Positions 7,801 through 15,878 of a stretch of DNA of 39,888 nt are shown here, in pieces. The DNA is taken from the NCBI GenBank assembly GCA_031285685.1, contig JAITVS010000340.1:1-39888 (forward strand), read 5' to 3'. Position numbers and translations under genes: made by a program. How positions within the stretch are numbered: the stretch's first letter is position 1; the number at the start of each line of letters is the position of its first letter. Below the pieces are notes generated by a model. The model had not been told where the DNA came from and did no database searches. It saw nothing but the letters and a program-made list of their open reading frames with translations. The stretch comes from Tannerella sp. GTDB lineage: Bacteria > Bacteroidota > Bacteroidia > Bacteroidales > Tannerellaceae.

Positions 7801-10800
7801 CCTGGCGTTAACCGATGCGACTTTCATCGGATGGTCATTCACGAACCAGACAGATACAATCAAAACAGTCGCAGGCATCCCGGCAGACCTCATACAACCG
7901 GCTGATTCGTTTGAGATCCTTCAGACGGATACCACGCTGTATGCCGTTTGGGCGGTTGACAAAAAAGGACCCAATGGTACGCCGGACAGTATCCCGGACT
8001 ACCTGCAAAGAGGGGTTACTTATGACAAAACACTGGCGACAACCGGAAGTGCACCGGTAGACGGTAATCTTTACAGTCCTCAGGACAGTGTTGCCGTAAA
8101 AGCCAATGAAGGCAATATGGCATTGAACGATGCCACTTTTATCGGGTGGTCGTTCACGAACCAGACAGACACGGTCAAAACGGCGGCCGGCATCCCGGCA
8201 GACCTGGTTCAACCGGCCGATTCGATCGAGGTGTTGGGTGCGACGGTTCTTTATGCCGTATGGAGTGAAGATAAGACAGGGCCCGGAGGGATCCCGGACA
8301 GTATTCCCGATTACCTGCAATACGAAGTACTCTATAACAAGACACTGGCAACCAGCGGCGCTGTTCCGGTGGATATCAATCTGTATAATGATTACGACAG
8401 TGTGGTGGTGAAAGCCAATGTGGGTAATATGGCGGTAACGGATGCAACTTTTATCGGATGGTCGTTTGTGAATCAGACAGATACGGTCAAAGTTCCTTCC
8501 GATATTCCGGCAGACCTCATACAGCCGGCCGATTCGTTTGAGATTGTATCCGACACGATGTTGTATGCGGTATGGGCCATCGACAGGACGGGACCGGGGG
8601 GGATACCCGACAGTGTTCCGGACTACCTGCAGTTTGGAGTACTTTATGATAAAACGCTGGCGACAGGAACGGAACCGGTCGACGGTAATTTGTATAATGC
8701 AAACGACAGCGCCTTTGTCAAAGGGAATGAAGGGGTTCCGCCAATGACGCTGACCGATGCGACTTTTATCGGGTGGTCGTACATAGACCAGGCCGCCATC
8801 GTCACCACCCTGGCGACGGTGCCGGCGGATTTGATACAACCGGCCGATTCGATTCATATTCTCTCGGATACGACGCTCTATGCCGTATGGGCGGAGGATA
8901 AACGCGGTACGGGCGGCGGTCCCGACAGTGTGCCCGACTACCTGCAGGTAGAGGTGTTCTACAGCCCGGATATTGCTGCCGGGACAGCTCCTGTGGATCA
9001 TAACTTGTATAACCCGAACGATTCGGTGACGGTGAAAGGAAATGAGGGCAGTCCGCAGATGACGCTGACAGACGCCTGTTTTATGGGCTGGTCATTCACG
9101 GCGCCGGGCGCGATTATCACTTCTGTTGCGGGGATTCCTGCCGACCTGATACAGCCGGCCGATTCGTTTATGATCCTGACTACGGATACGACCTTGTATG
9201 CCGTATGGGGAGAAGACAAGACGGGACCCGGAGGGGTGCCCGACAGTGTGCCTGATTTCGGGCAGTCCCTGGTGACTTACAATAAAACGCTGGCGACATC
9301 CGGGACGGAACCTACGGACGGTAACCTGTATAATATCGGAAACACAGTGACGGTGAAAGGGAATGAAGGGGCCATGGTTCTTGACAGCGCCTGTTTCATC
9401 GGGTGGTCGTTTGTCAACCAGACGGCCGTAATCAGAACGGCGGCGGCTGTGCCGGCAGACCGGAAGCAGCCGGCTTCGACGTTCAATATTCTTACCGACA
9501 CCACCCTCTATGCCATCTGGGCGGAAGACAAGACGGGACCGGGGGGGATACCCGACAGTGTGCCCGATTATCTCCAGTTTGGGGTAACGTATCACGGCAA
9601 TACGAATACCGGAGGTACGGTTCCGGTCGATATCAACCGGTACAACACCGGAGGTAGTGTTACTGTACACGGGAATACCGGTATGCTGGAGAAAACGAAT
9701 ACCTGTTTTATCGGATGGTCGGCTACTCAGAAAACGGTCATCACGACGGCCGGCGATGTACCGACCGATCTGAAACAGGGAGCGGATATTTTTACCATCA
9801 CTTCCGATACGACGTTCTATGCGGTTTGGGCGGAGGATAACAGCGGACCGGGCGGGGTGCCCGACAGTATTCCCGATTATCTCCAGTTTGCTGTGATTTA
9901 TGATGGAAACGGACAGACAGGGGGTACGGAACCGGTCGATGTCAACCTGTATAACAACGGAAATACGGTCACCCTCTTTGGTAACACGGGGATTCTGGAA
10001 AGAACGAATGCCTGTTTTATCGGATGGTCGGGTTTCATGCACAGTCTTATCACAACGGCGGCAGGTGTTCCTTCGGACCTGAAACAGGGGGCGGATATCT
10101 TTACCATCACTTCCGATACGACATTTTATGCGGTCTGGGCGGAGGATACCAACGGACCGGATGGGGTGCCCGACAGTATTCCGGACTGTCTGCAGGTGAA
10201 GCTGACTTATCATGAGAACAGCTCCCACCCTGCCATCGGAGGTGCTTTGCCTTCTCCGAACCCGACCATGCCGACGATGAATACTTCGGCCGTGATTAAG
10301 GGGAATACCGGGGGATTGTATCATGCTCCTGCCGATTCGCTGGTTTTTGCAGGATGGACACAGACGGACGGATGGCCGCTGGTACTTACCATTCTGGACA
10401 AACCGGCAGACCTGTTCATGACGGGGGATGTGATTCCCATTGGAACTACCGATATTGACTTGTTTGCCGTATGGGCTTATGACTACAATGGGAACGGCAT
10501 TCCGGACTACAACGAACATAGTATCGTGATTGTGCCTAAACATACATGGCCGGAAAAGGAAGACCAGGGAGATCCGACAGAACCCGGATATTATCCGACA
10601 AAACCCGATTGGAAACAGGAATATGATGAAGCGGCCAGACATGATATATATGCGGGATGTGAGATGAAATTCATCGTCACCGTGAATCCGGATCCGTTCA
10701 GGGACCGCACGTTTACGATCAACTACCTCGGCGCATGGACGAAAGACATGATCGTGGGAGCCGACGGAAGGCCGTTAGCGGACTCGTATACGTTGCCGAA

Positions 10801-11665
10801 AAATACCGCTACTTATGTGGTCGATTTCTCACTACTGGACGTTCCGGCGGATATCGAAGGACAGCAGGGAGCGCTCGAGGCGGTGATAGCAGGAGGAGGA
10901 CGTGATACTTCCCAATGGATGAGTCTGTATAATCATCCGGTATACGACCTGATACTCGTGAAACCGTACCTGGATGTAAACAACAGGATCGACCTGGGTA
11001 TTACAGGCGGTTCGCCCAACCTGATGCGGAGTATTAACGGCTATCCATGGAGAAATGCTTATCTGCCCCTCACGCCTGACGAGCAGATGGCCGTGTACGA
11101 CGGAATCAGTATCTGGCTGCGTGAGCCCAACGGATGCTGGGAGGAACAGTTCTTCTTCATGACTTACATCGATCCGGATATTCAGCGGTATGTGGACCTC
11201 CCTGATACGGAGGGGGTTTCTACCAACCCGGGAGTGGGTTACCATTATGTCAAAGGACATCAGGACTTTACTTTCGAGGCGTCTTATTCGGGAGGCACGC
11301 CACTCAAAGTGATGGCCAAAGGGGTTTATTCAGGCAAATTTGAGGAACTCATCGGACAGGATCTGGAGGACGGTTCTTATCAGTATAAGATACGCCAGGT
11401 GGTAGAGCCATGGACCATTTCCTTCGAACCCGATCCGGCCAGCGGCATCACCGGAGAGATACCCGTCAACGGACTGGCCGTATGGGCTTATAAGAATACC
11501 TTGTACATCCGTTCCGACAGTAAGGAAAGGGCGTATATTTATTCGATGAGCGGTTCCTTGTACAAATATCTGGATATCAAGGAAGGAGATACGAAAGAGG
11601 TGATGAACCGCGGTGTTTATGTCGTGGTTATCGGAAATAACCGCTACAAGGTTATTATCAAATAA
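4835..11665 (+). CDS. Giant repeat-containing surface protein with T9SS sorting tail
   Basis: The 2276-residue protein starts at the ATG at 4835 because a signal peptide follows at once (MKQKLLLLIILCVSSF, cut near MIAQ). In order there is a cadherin-like Ig/VCBS-type domain (about 27-115); an FG-GAP/VCBS propeller region (about 150-600) with Ca-binding loops such as DLDGDG, DIDGDG, DFNNDG and DFNQDG; a segment with the motif REVWNQYCYN; and a CARDB-like Ig domain (to about 740). Eleven tandem 103-107-residue units follow (743-1894), each with the InlB/Listeria-Bacteroides pattern FIGWS...LYAVWA plus a linker ending GxPDSxPDYLQ. A ~320-residue domain I do not recognise comes next, then a C-terminal beta-strand tail (about 2215-2276: IYSMSGSLYKY, NRGVYVVVIG, YKVIIK) typical of T9SS type A sorting domains. 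It is probably exported by the Por system and acts as an adhesin or matrix protein. Base composition rises sharply within the gene. Confidence 0.9.
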   Translation: MKQKLLLLIILCVSSFTTQKMIAQTVSALNDTVYVVSEIPVPINVLKNDTYACSPLTITILNGPSNGTVTIGHDAIKGDTAIIYTSNTNYVGTDQLTYEIDCGGAPSSATVNIMVANTPDNMVYSDCYVLPPQTNWTIKEITPVSTNLVSTYGNLMVGDLDGDGTIEIIAQTDHQADYENPGMKIFNYDKSKLPGQNPLVLKKSFTLTTKTNNRGSCAIARYNGQGYLLVPGSDGYMYAYDINGTPLWKSDTQFKTDAEAYKVANVGVADFNNDGIPEVYAGATIYSITDGKQICKGSNNQGLYYYNIGIYSTFAVDIDGDGKLELLAGTQIYNVDIPSKTMSLKTGWQLPTSEFNKVVNYSTVPKEGQALAADIDGDGKLEVIVISRSTNDLRATVLVWKPQPDNRSVLVGSFDTSIASGTIIHSTPMIGNIDNTPTLEIIFITSNLNMYALRYDETKTQGSRIVQKWSLAHTDGSGATGATLFDFNQDGLNEIVYRDEKQLRIIDGSGATAVAKETFTNVFSGTVREYPVIADIDGDGHAEIIVTGQEAVAASTSPIRIFKSGDDSWAPAREVWNQYCYNIVNINEDLTVPRYQVSPAIKLGDGNTPYNAVLAQGTTISHDGVPLFITPNPVPDTITYSYNPSTDVLTVNVAVVNKGEAPLNAPVYASLYNDSYSTLIASGFSSTGANVGDTATVTITVNTASSHMPFGSLAIRINDNGTNYPIQAECDTTDNKLKSDIIFYQAFYDGNTSDGGTVPSDNRYYIVGNDVKTEQAGDMSLTDATFIGWTFTNPAPGIITSAGGVPADLMQPDSLFPNLVSDTTFYAVWAEDKRGTGGGPDSVPDYLQKEVFYNKTLATSGTEPVDNNLYNPNDSVYVKGNEGNMALTDATFIGWSFVNQTDTVKTAAMVPADLIQPTDSFEILQTDTTLYAVWAIDRTGPGGIPDSIPDYLQKEVFYNGTLATSGTVPVDGNLYNPNDSVTVKANEGNLALTDATFIGWSFTNQTDTIKTVAGIPADLIQPADSFEILQTDTTLYAVWAVDKKGPNGTPDSIPDYLQRGVTYDKTLATTGSAPVDGNLYSPQDSVAVKANEGNMALNDATFIGWSFTNQTDTVKTAAGIPADLVQPADSIEVLGATVLYAVWSEDKTGPGGIPDSIPDYLQYEVLYNKTLATSGAVPVDINLYNDYDSVVVKANVGNMAVTDATFIGWSFVNQTDTVKVPSDIPADLIQPADSFEIVSDTMLYAVWAIDRTGPGGIPDSVPDYLQFGVLYDKTLATGTEPVDGNLYNANDSAFVKGNEGVPPMTLTDATFIGWSYIDQAAIVTTLATVPADLIQPADSIHILSDTTLYAVWAEDKRGTGGGPDSVPDYLQVEVFYSPDIAAGTAPVDHNLYNPNDSVTVKGNEGSPQMTLTDACFMGWSFTAPGAIITSVAGIPADLIQPADSFMILTTDTTLYAVWGEDKTGPGGVPDSVPDFGQSLVTYNKTLATSGTEPTDGNLYNIGNTVTVKGNEGAMVLDSACFIGWSFVNQTAVIRTAAAVPADRKQPASTFNILTDTTLYAIWAEDKTGPGGIPDSVPDYLQFGVTYHGNTNTGGTVPVDINRYNTGGSVTVHGNTGMLEKTNTCFIGWSATQKTVITTAGDVPTDLKQGADIFTITSDTTFYAVWAEDNSGPGGVPDSIPDYLQFAVIYDGNGQTGGTEPVDVNLYNNGNTVTLFGNTGILERTNACFIGWSGFMHSLITTAAGVPSDLKQGADIFTITSDTTFYAVWAEDTNGPDGVPDSIPDCLQVKLTYHENSSHPAIGGALPSPNPTMPTMNTSAVIKGNTGGLYHAPADSLVFAGWTQTDGWPLVLTILDKPADLFMTGDVIPIGTTDIDLFAVWAYDYNGNGIPDYNEHSIVIVPKHTWPEKEDQGDPTEPGYYPTKPDWKQEYDEAARHDIYAGCEMKFIVTVNPDPFRDRTFTINYLGAWTKDMIVGADGRPLADSYTLPKNTATYVVDFSLLDVPADIEGQQGALEAVIAGGGRDTSQWMSLYNHPVYDLILVKPYLDVNNRIDLGITGGSPNLMRSINGYPWRNAYLPLTPDEQMAVYDGISIWLREPNGCWEEQFFFMTYIDPDIQRYVDLPDTEGVSTNPGVGYHYVKGHQDFTFEASYSGGTPLKVMAKGVYSGKFEELIGQDLEDGSYQYKIRQVVEPWTISFEPDPASGITGEIPVNGLAVWAYKNTLYIRSDSKERAYIYSMSGSLYKYLDIKEGDTKEVMNRGVYVVVIGNNRYKVIIK
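7061..10516 (+). repeat. Eleven tandem ~315-bp coding repeats (InlB-like units)
   Basis: Unit starts are 7061, 7379, 7694, 8009, 8321, 8633, 8948, 9266, 9578, 9887 and 10196, and the last unit ends at 10516. Unit lengths are 106, 105, 105, 104, 104, 105, 106, 104, 103, 103 and 107 codons. Each begins with a Y-N/D-K/G strand, has the core (C/T)FIGWS, a variable patch, PADL-x-QP, then TTLYAVWAED and a Gly/Pro/Asp linker. Units 2-5 are most alike. Units 7-10 carry a Cys in the core, and unit 11 is the most divergent, ending in a canonical DYNGNGIPDYNE loop. All boundaries are in frame. Confidence 0.92.
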
Positions 11666-11707
11666 ATACTACCCAATACCAGGATTAACAATATCCTGTA
11701 ATTATAT

Positions 11708-11746
11708 AAGAGCGGACTTCCATGAAACGAAAGTCCGCTCTTTTTT
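11708..11746 (+). terminator. Strong intrinsic terminator after the giant gene
   Basis: A perfect 12-base stem (AAGAGCGGACTT pairing with AAGTCCGCTCTT) around an 11-base loop runs straight into six Ts. It lies 43 bases after the stop codon at 11665 and separates the giant gene from rpoN. Confidence 0.93.
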
Positions 11747-11804
11747 AAAACACGAAAACGCTTGGTTAAAAATATTGTGGTCTGTTAAAAACCAACAGGT
11801 TTAT

Positions 11805-11835
11805 TTTGTATTGCGTCCGGCTTGCATTATCTTTG
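11805..11835 (+). promoter_or_regulatory. rpoN promoter
   Basis: TTTG (11805-11808), 19 bases, then TATCTTTG (11828-11835) match the Bacteroidota consensus. The start codon at 11857 is 22 bases after the -7 box. The 36-base block 11801-11836 differs at only three positions from the ECF sigma promoter block 4522-4557 on the other strand. Confidence 0.88.
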
Positions 11836-11856
11836 TCCCACAAAGAGATTGTAGAT

Positions 11857-13314
11857 ATGGCACTTAAACAACAACAACAACTCAAACAACAGCAAAGGCT
11901 TTCGCCTCAGCAAATACAGACAATTAGAATGCTGGAGCTTCCTGCACTCGAGATAGAAGAACGTATAAAAAACGAATTGGATGAAAATCCCGCGCTCGAA
12001 GAAGGTAAGGAACTTTCGGACGAACAGGAATCTGATTTCGATAACGAAGATAACAATGCTGACACACAAGATCAAAACGAAGATTTTTCTCTTGGTGACT
12101 ATATGAGTGAAGACGATATTCCGGATTACAAACTGGCAGAGATAAGCAGCAAAGAAGAGCGTAAAGAAAGTACGCCTTTTAATAATGAGCAATCGCTTTC
12201 CGATTACCTGCTTCAACAGTTACAGCTAAACGAATTATCCGAAAGAGATGAAAAAATCGGAGAGTATATCATCGGTAATATTGACGATGACGGATACCTG
12301 AGACGTAATCTCAATGCCATAGCCGATGATATCGCCTTTCAGTCAGGAGAAGACATCAATGATCAGGAATTACATAAAGTATTATGCCTGATACAGGATT
12401 TTGATCCGCCAGGCATTGGCGCACGTAACTTGCAGGAATGTCTTATCTTACAGCTAAAGAAGCGCAATGAAACCGCAGAGGTGGTTCTATCGACCAAAAT
12501 ACTGACAGATTTTTTTGAAGAGTTTACCCGCAAACATTTCGACAAAATACAAAAGTCTCTTGATATTGACGAAGAGCAAATGAAAGCGGCGATACAGGAA
12601 ATCACATCATTAAATCCTAAACCCGGAAGCAACTGGGATGATTCCATGACAACCATCATGAATCGTATAACACCCGATTTCACGGTGGAAACAATTAACG
12701 GAGAAATAACCTTAACACTTAACAGCCGCGGAGTTCCCGACTTGCGAATAAACCGTGAATATTCGGATATGCTGAAAGATTACGCAGGAAACAAAGCCAA
12801 TCAGACATCGGATATGCGTGATGCCGTTTTATTCGTAAAGCAAAAACTGGATGCAGCACAAGGCTTTATTGACGCCGTTCGCCAACGTCAGGAAACGTTA
12901 CGACGTACAATGGAAACAATTATAATCTTACAAAGAGAGTTCTTCCTGACCGGAGATGAAAGCAAACTGCAGCCGATGATACTTAAGGATGTTGCAGAAA
13001 AAACCGGTTACGACATATCAACCATCTCACGTGTAAGCAACAGTAAATATGTACAAACAAATTTCGGTATTTATCCGTTAAAATTTTTCTTTTCCGAATC
13101 AACACAAACGGAAAGCGGAGAAACGATCTCCACACGAAAAATCAAACAGATCATAAAAGAGGAAATTGATGCGGAAAACAAAAAGAAACCGGTCACAGAC
13201 GAAGAACTGACTAATATACTGAATTCAAAAGGTTTTCTGATTGCACGCCGGACAGTTGCCAAATACAGAGAGCAACTCGGAATTGCGGTGGCGCGATTGA
13301 GAAAAGAAATATAA
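11857..13314 (+). CDS. rpoN: RNA polymerase sigma-54 factor RpoN
   Basis: The 485-residue protein is a complete sigma-54. Residues 1-50 are the Gln-rich activator-interacting region (LSPQQIQTIRMLELPALEIEERIKNELDENPALEE), residues ~50-110 an acidic linker, and ~115-290 the core-binding domain (DEKIGEYIIGNIDDDGYL, DFDPPGIGARNLQECL). A helix-turn-helix lies around LKDVAEKTGYDISTISRVSN, and the RpoN box ARRTVAKYRE sits at about 463-472. It directs RNA polymerase to -24/-12 promoters and needs an AAA+ enhancer-binding activator; none is encoded in this window. The frame is open back to 11806, but the promoter overlaps that stretch, so the ATG at 11857 (MALKQQQQ) is chosen. It is followed 52 bases later by purE. 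Confidence 0.97.
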   Translation: MALKQQQQLKQQQRLSPQQIQTIRMLELPALEIEERIKNELDENPALEEGKELSDEQESDFDNEDNNADTQDQNEDFSLGDYMSEDDIPDYKLAEISSKEERKESTPFNNEQSLSDYLLQQLQLNELSERDEKIGEYIIGNIDDDGYLRRNLNAIADDIAFQSGEDINDQELHKVLCLIQDFDPPGIGARNLQECLILQLKKRNETAEVVLSTKILTDFFEEFTRKHFDKIQKSLDIDEEQMKAAIQEITSLNPKPGSNWDDSMTTIMNRITPDFTVETINGEITLTLNSRGVPDLRINREYSDMLKDYAGNKANQTSDMRDAVLFVKQKLDAAQGFIDAVRQRQETLRRTMETIIILQREFFLTGDESKLQPMILKDVAEKTGYDISTISRVSNSKYVQTNFGIYPLKFFFSESTQTESGETISTRKIKQIIKEEIDAENKKKPVTDEELTNILNSKGFLIARRTVAKYREQLGIAVARLRKEI

Positions 13315-13366
13315 TAAAAATTCAAACTGATCACTCATTACTAAACTACTAACTGTTAATAAAAAT

Positions 13367-13873
13367 ATGAAACCTATTGTAAGTATTATCATGGGCAGTA
13401 CATCCGATCTGCCGGTTATGGAAAAAGCAGCTGCATTTCTCGATGAAATGGAAATACCGTTTGAAATGCACGCCCTATCAGCACACCGTACACCGGAAGC
13501 AGTGGAAAAATTTGCCAAAGGTGCGGAAAAACGCGGAATAAAAGTCATAATAGCTGCTGCCGGTATGGCGGCACACCTTTGCGGTGTAATAGCATCTATG
13601 ACCACAATCCCGGTTATCGGAGTGCCGATAAACTCAACACTCGAGGGAATGGACGCACTTTTAGCCATTGTACAGATGCCCCCGGGAATACCTGTTGCCA
13701 CAGTCGGAATTAACGGCGCACTGAACAGTGCTATTCTTGCAGTACAAATTCTTGCAACAAGCGATGATGATTTACAGGAAAAATTAACGGACTACAAGGA
13801 AAGTCTGAAAAATAAAATCGTGAAAGCGAATGACGACCTGAAAAAAGTTTCCTATAAACACAAAACCAATTAA
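13367..13873 (+). CDS. purE: 5-(carboxyamino)imidazole ribonucleotide mutase PurE
   Basis: PurE (168 residues) converts N5-carboxyaminoimidazole ribonucleotide to 4-carboxy-5-aminoimidazole ribonucleotide in purine synthesis. The class I signature is present: GSTSDLPVMEKA near the N-terminus, SAHRTPE with the catalytic His around residue 45, and IPVIGVPINS followed by LEGMDALLAIVQMPPGIPVATV. The loop that usually reads AAHLPG reads AAHLCG here; the DNA codon is TGC, so this is a real substitution in the reference read. The stop codon overlaps the ispG start by one base (TAATG), so the two are translationally coupled. Confidence 0.96.
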   Translation: MKPIVSIIMGSTSDLPVMEKAAAFLDEMEIPFEMHALSAHRTPEAVEKFAKGAEKRGIKVIIAAAGMAAHLCGVIASMTTIPVIGVPINSTLEGMDALLAIVQMPPGIPVATVGINGALNSAILAVQILATSDDDLQEKLTDYKESLKNKIVKANDDLKKVSYKHKTN

Positions 13874-15711
13874 TGGACTGTTTCAATTATAAGCGTCGGT
13901 CATCATCTATCGGACAAATAGGTCACACCCCATTCGGTGGAAGATATCCGATACGTATACAATCCATGGCAAATGTATCTACGATGGATACCGATGCTGC
14001 CATCGATCAGGCCATACGCATGATAAAGGCCGGCGCCGAATATGTTCGTTTCACGGCCCAGGGAGAGCGGGAAGCGCAAAATCTTCAGAATATACGCAAA
14101 GGTCTCGATAAAAAGGGGTATGATACCCCTCTTATCGCGGATATTCACTTTAATCCGAAAGCGGCCGATATGGCGGCATTATATGTTGAAAAAGTCCGCA
14201 TTAATCCGGGCAACTATGTCGATAAGGCACGTAAATTCGAGAACATAGAATACTCCGACAAAGACTATACGAAAGAATTGCAAAAAATACGCGACCGTTT
14301 TGTTCCGTTTCTGAAATTATGCCGCGATAATAATACCGCAATACGCATCGGAGTCAATCACGGCTCACTCTCCGACCGCATCATGAGCCGGTATGGAGAC
14401 ACCCCGGAAGGCATGGTCGAATCATGTATGGAATTCCTGCGCCTGTGCGCCGAAAATAAATTCGACAATGTCGTAATTTCCATCAAAGCATCAAACACCG
14501 TTATCATGATACGCACCGTCCGGCTTTTAGTCCGCACAATGGATGCGGAAGGTATGAATTATCCTTTGCATCTTGGAGTAACGGAGGCCGGAGACGGCGA
14601 AGACGGCCGGATTAAAAGTGCTGTTGGTATAGGAACTTTATTAGCAGATGGGTATGGCGATACGATACGTGTATCACTAAGCGAAGATCCCGAAGCGGAA
14701 ATGCCCGTTGCCCGAAAGTTAGTCAACTATATAACCGTACTTGATAATCATCCGCCTATAAACGCAGCCGCATCACCACTGTATGATCCGATACGTCCGC
14801 TCAAACGAAAAAGCAGAGTTGTTCACGGAATTGGAGGAGATTTACCGCCTGTTGTCCTTTCCGACAGAACCGATGGTGATAATACCGCTGATAATAACCT
14901 CAGGCCCGATTGGATATACACAATACCGGATAACAAATCCGGCATGCCGTTTTGTAAAAATTACATTATCGACGCGAAAAGCTGGAATCCGCAAACCGGA
15001 GCTTTTCCCTGTTTTTCCGTCTCTGAAAAAGACGAATTAATAAAATGCAATGCGAAAGCAAAATTTATATCATTGACACACAAAGACTTAAACGAAGAAG
15101 TAATACACCTTCTTAAAACAGATAAAAACACAATCGCGATAGTAAATAGTTCGCATACAAATTACATCGGTGAAACAAGAGCTTTTATGCACCGGTTATT
15201 AGACGAATCATGTGATGTTCCTGTTATTTTTCGCCGCGAATACAACGAGGCGGACAAAGAAACCATTCAGATTAAAGCGGCAGTCGATTTCGGAACATTA
15301 CTGACCGATGGTTTCGGTAATGGTATTATGTTATGCAACAAGGATAAATCCGGATGTGACGCCGGAATGCTCGACAACTATATGTTCGGCATCCTGCAGG
15401 CCGCCCGTGTACGTGTAAGTAAAACAGAATATATCTCATGTCCCGGATGCGGACGTACATTATTTGATTTACAAAAAACGATTGCGCAGGTAAAAGCTGC
15501 AACATCACACATGAAGGGTCTGAAAATAGGCATTATGGGCTGCATCGTCAACGGACCGGGAGAAATGGCTGATGCCGATTACGGGTATGTCGGTGCCGGA
15601 CGCGGACGTATAAGCTTGTATAAAGGAAAAGAATGTGTATTAAAAAATATACCGGAAGAAGAAGCTGTTACAAAACTGATCGAATTAATTGGCAAATCGG
15701 AAAACGCTTAA
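13873..15711 (+). CDS. ispG: 4-hydroxy-3-methylbut-2-enyl diphosphate synthase IspG (long form)
   Basis: IspG performs the penultimate step of the MEP isoprenoid pathway, turning MEcPP into HMBPP with a 4Fe-4S cluster. At 612 residues it is the long form seen in Bacteroidota, Chlorobi and plants, with an extra middle domain (about residues 280-500) between the TIM barrel and the iron-sulfur domain; most bacterial IspG proteins are near 370-400 residues. The barrel begins YPIRIQSMANVSTMDTDA. Cluster ligands are visible near the C-terminus as CPGCGR (Cys ~523 and ~526) and GCIVNGPGE (Cys ~557, Glu ~564). It overlaps purE by one base. No terminator follows clearly before the dut promoter. Confidence 0.97.
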   Translation: MDCFNYKRRSSSIGQIGHTPFGGRYPIRIQSMANVSTMDTDAAIDQAIRMIKAGAEYVRFTAQGEREAQNLQNIRKGLDKKGYDTPLIADIHFNPKAADMAALYVEKVRINPGNYVDKARKFENIEYSDKDYTKELQKIRDRFVPFLKLCRDNNTAIRIGVNHGSLSDRIMSRYGDTPEGMVESCMEFLRLCAENKFDNVVISIKASNTVIMIRTVRLLVRTMDAEGMNYPLHLGVTEAGDGEDGRIKSAVGIGTLLADGYGDTIRVSLSEDPEAEMPVARKLVNYITVLDNHPPINAAASPLYDPIRPLKRKSRVVHGIGGDLPPVVLSDRTDGDNTADNNLRPDWIYTIPDNKSGMPFCKNYIIDAKSWNPQTGAFPCFSVSEKDELIKCNAKAKFISLTHKDLNEEVIHLLKTDKNTIAIVNSSHTNYIGETRAFMHRLLDESCDVPVIFRREYNEADKETIQIKAAVDFGTLLTDGFGNGIMLCNKDKSGCDAGMLDNYMFGILQAARVRVSKTEYISCPGCGRTLFDLQKTIAQVKAATSHMKGLKIGIMGCIVNGPGEMADADYGYVGAGRGRISLYKGKECVLKNIPEEEAVTKLIELIGKSENA

Positions 15712-15807
15712 TTAATTCATTACTTTTGGATTGCCATCAATGCACTGTCTTTAATCCCGATAATTAAAGATAGGCGGCGTTTCGGCAATAAAAATAAACA
15801 AGCTTAT

Positions 15808-15838
15808 TTTGTATTGCTCTCAACTTGCACTATCTTTG
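15808..15838 (+). promoter_or_regulatory. dut promoter
   Basis: TTTG (15808-15811), 19 bases, then TATCTTTG (15831-15838). It belongs to the same extended promoter group as the rpoN and ECF sigma promoters. It lies 40 bases upstream of the dut start codon and probably also serves the TPR, DUF4292 and EnvC-like genes downstream. Confidence 0.87.
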
Positions 15839-15878
15839 CACATAAATATTACAGGATTTTACAGGAAAAAATAATTTT

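Noticed and set aside
7835-9001. Long minus-strand open frame (388 codons) opposite the repeat units
   Set aside because: It mirrors the repeated plus-strand sequence, has a repetitive translation with no domain, and lacks a promoter. It is a by-product of the repeats' codon use.
7061-10516. Regular ~315-bp periodicity considered as a CRISPR or satellite array
   Set aside because: The period is a whole number of codons, the frame is open throughout and the units encode a known protein repeat. CRISPR repeats and spacers are far shorter.
9092-10642. Long minus-strand open frame (516 codons) opposite the later repeat units
   Set aside because: Same reason: it lies antisense to a clearly coding repeat array, and its translation is Arg/Ile/Gly-rich and periodic without any recognised fold.
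15748-15770. Small hairpin after ispG (TCTTTAAT / ATTAAAGA) as a terminator
   Set aside because: The stem is AT-only, the loop has seven bases and no T-run follows, so it is too weak to call.
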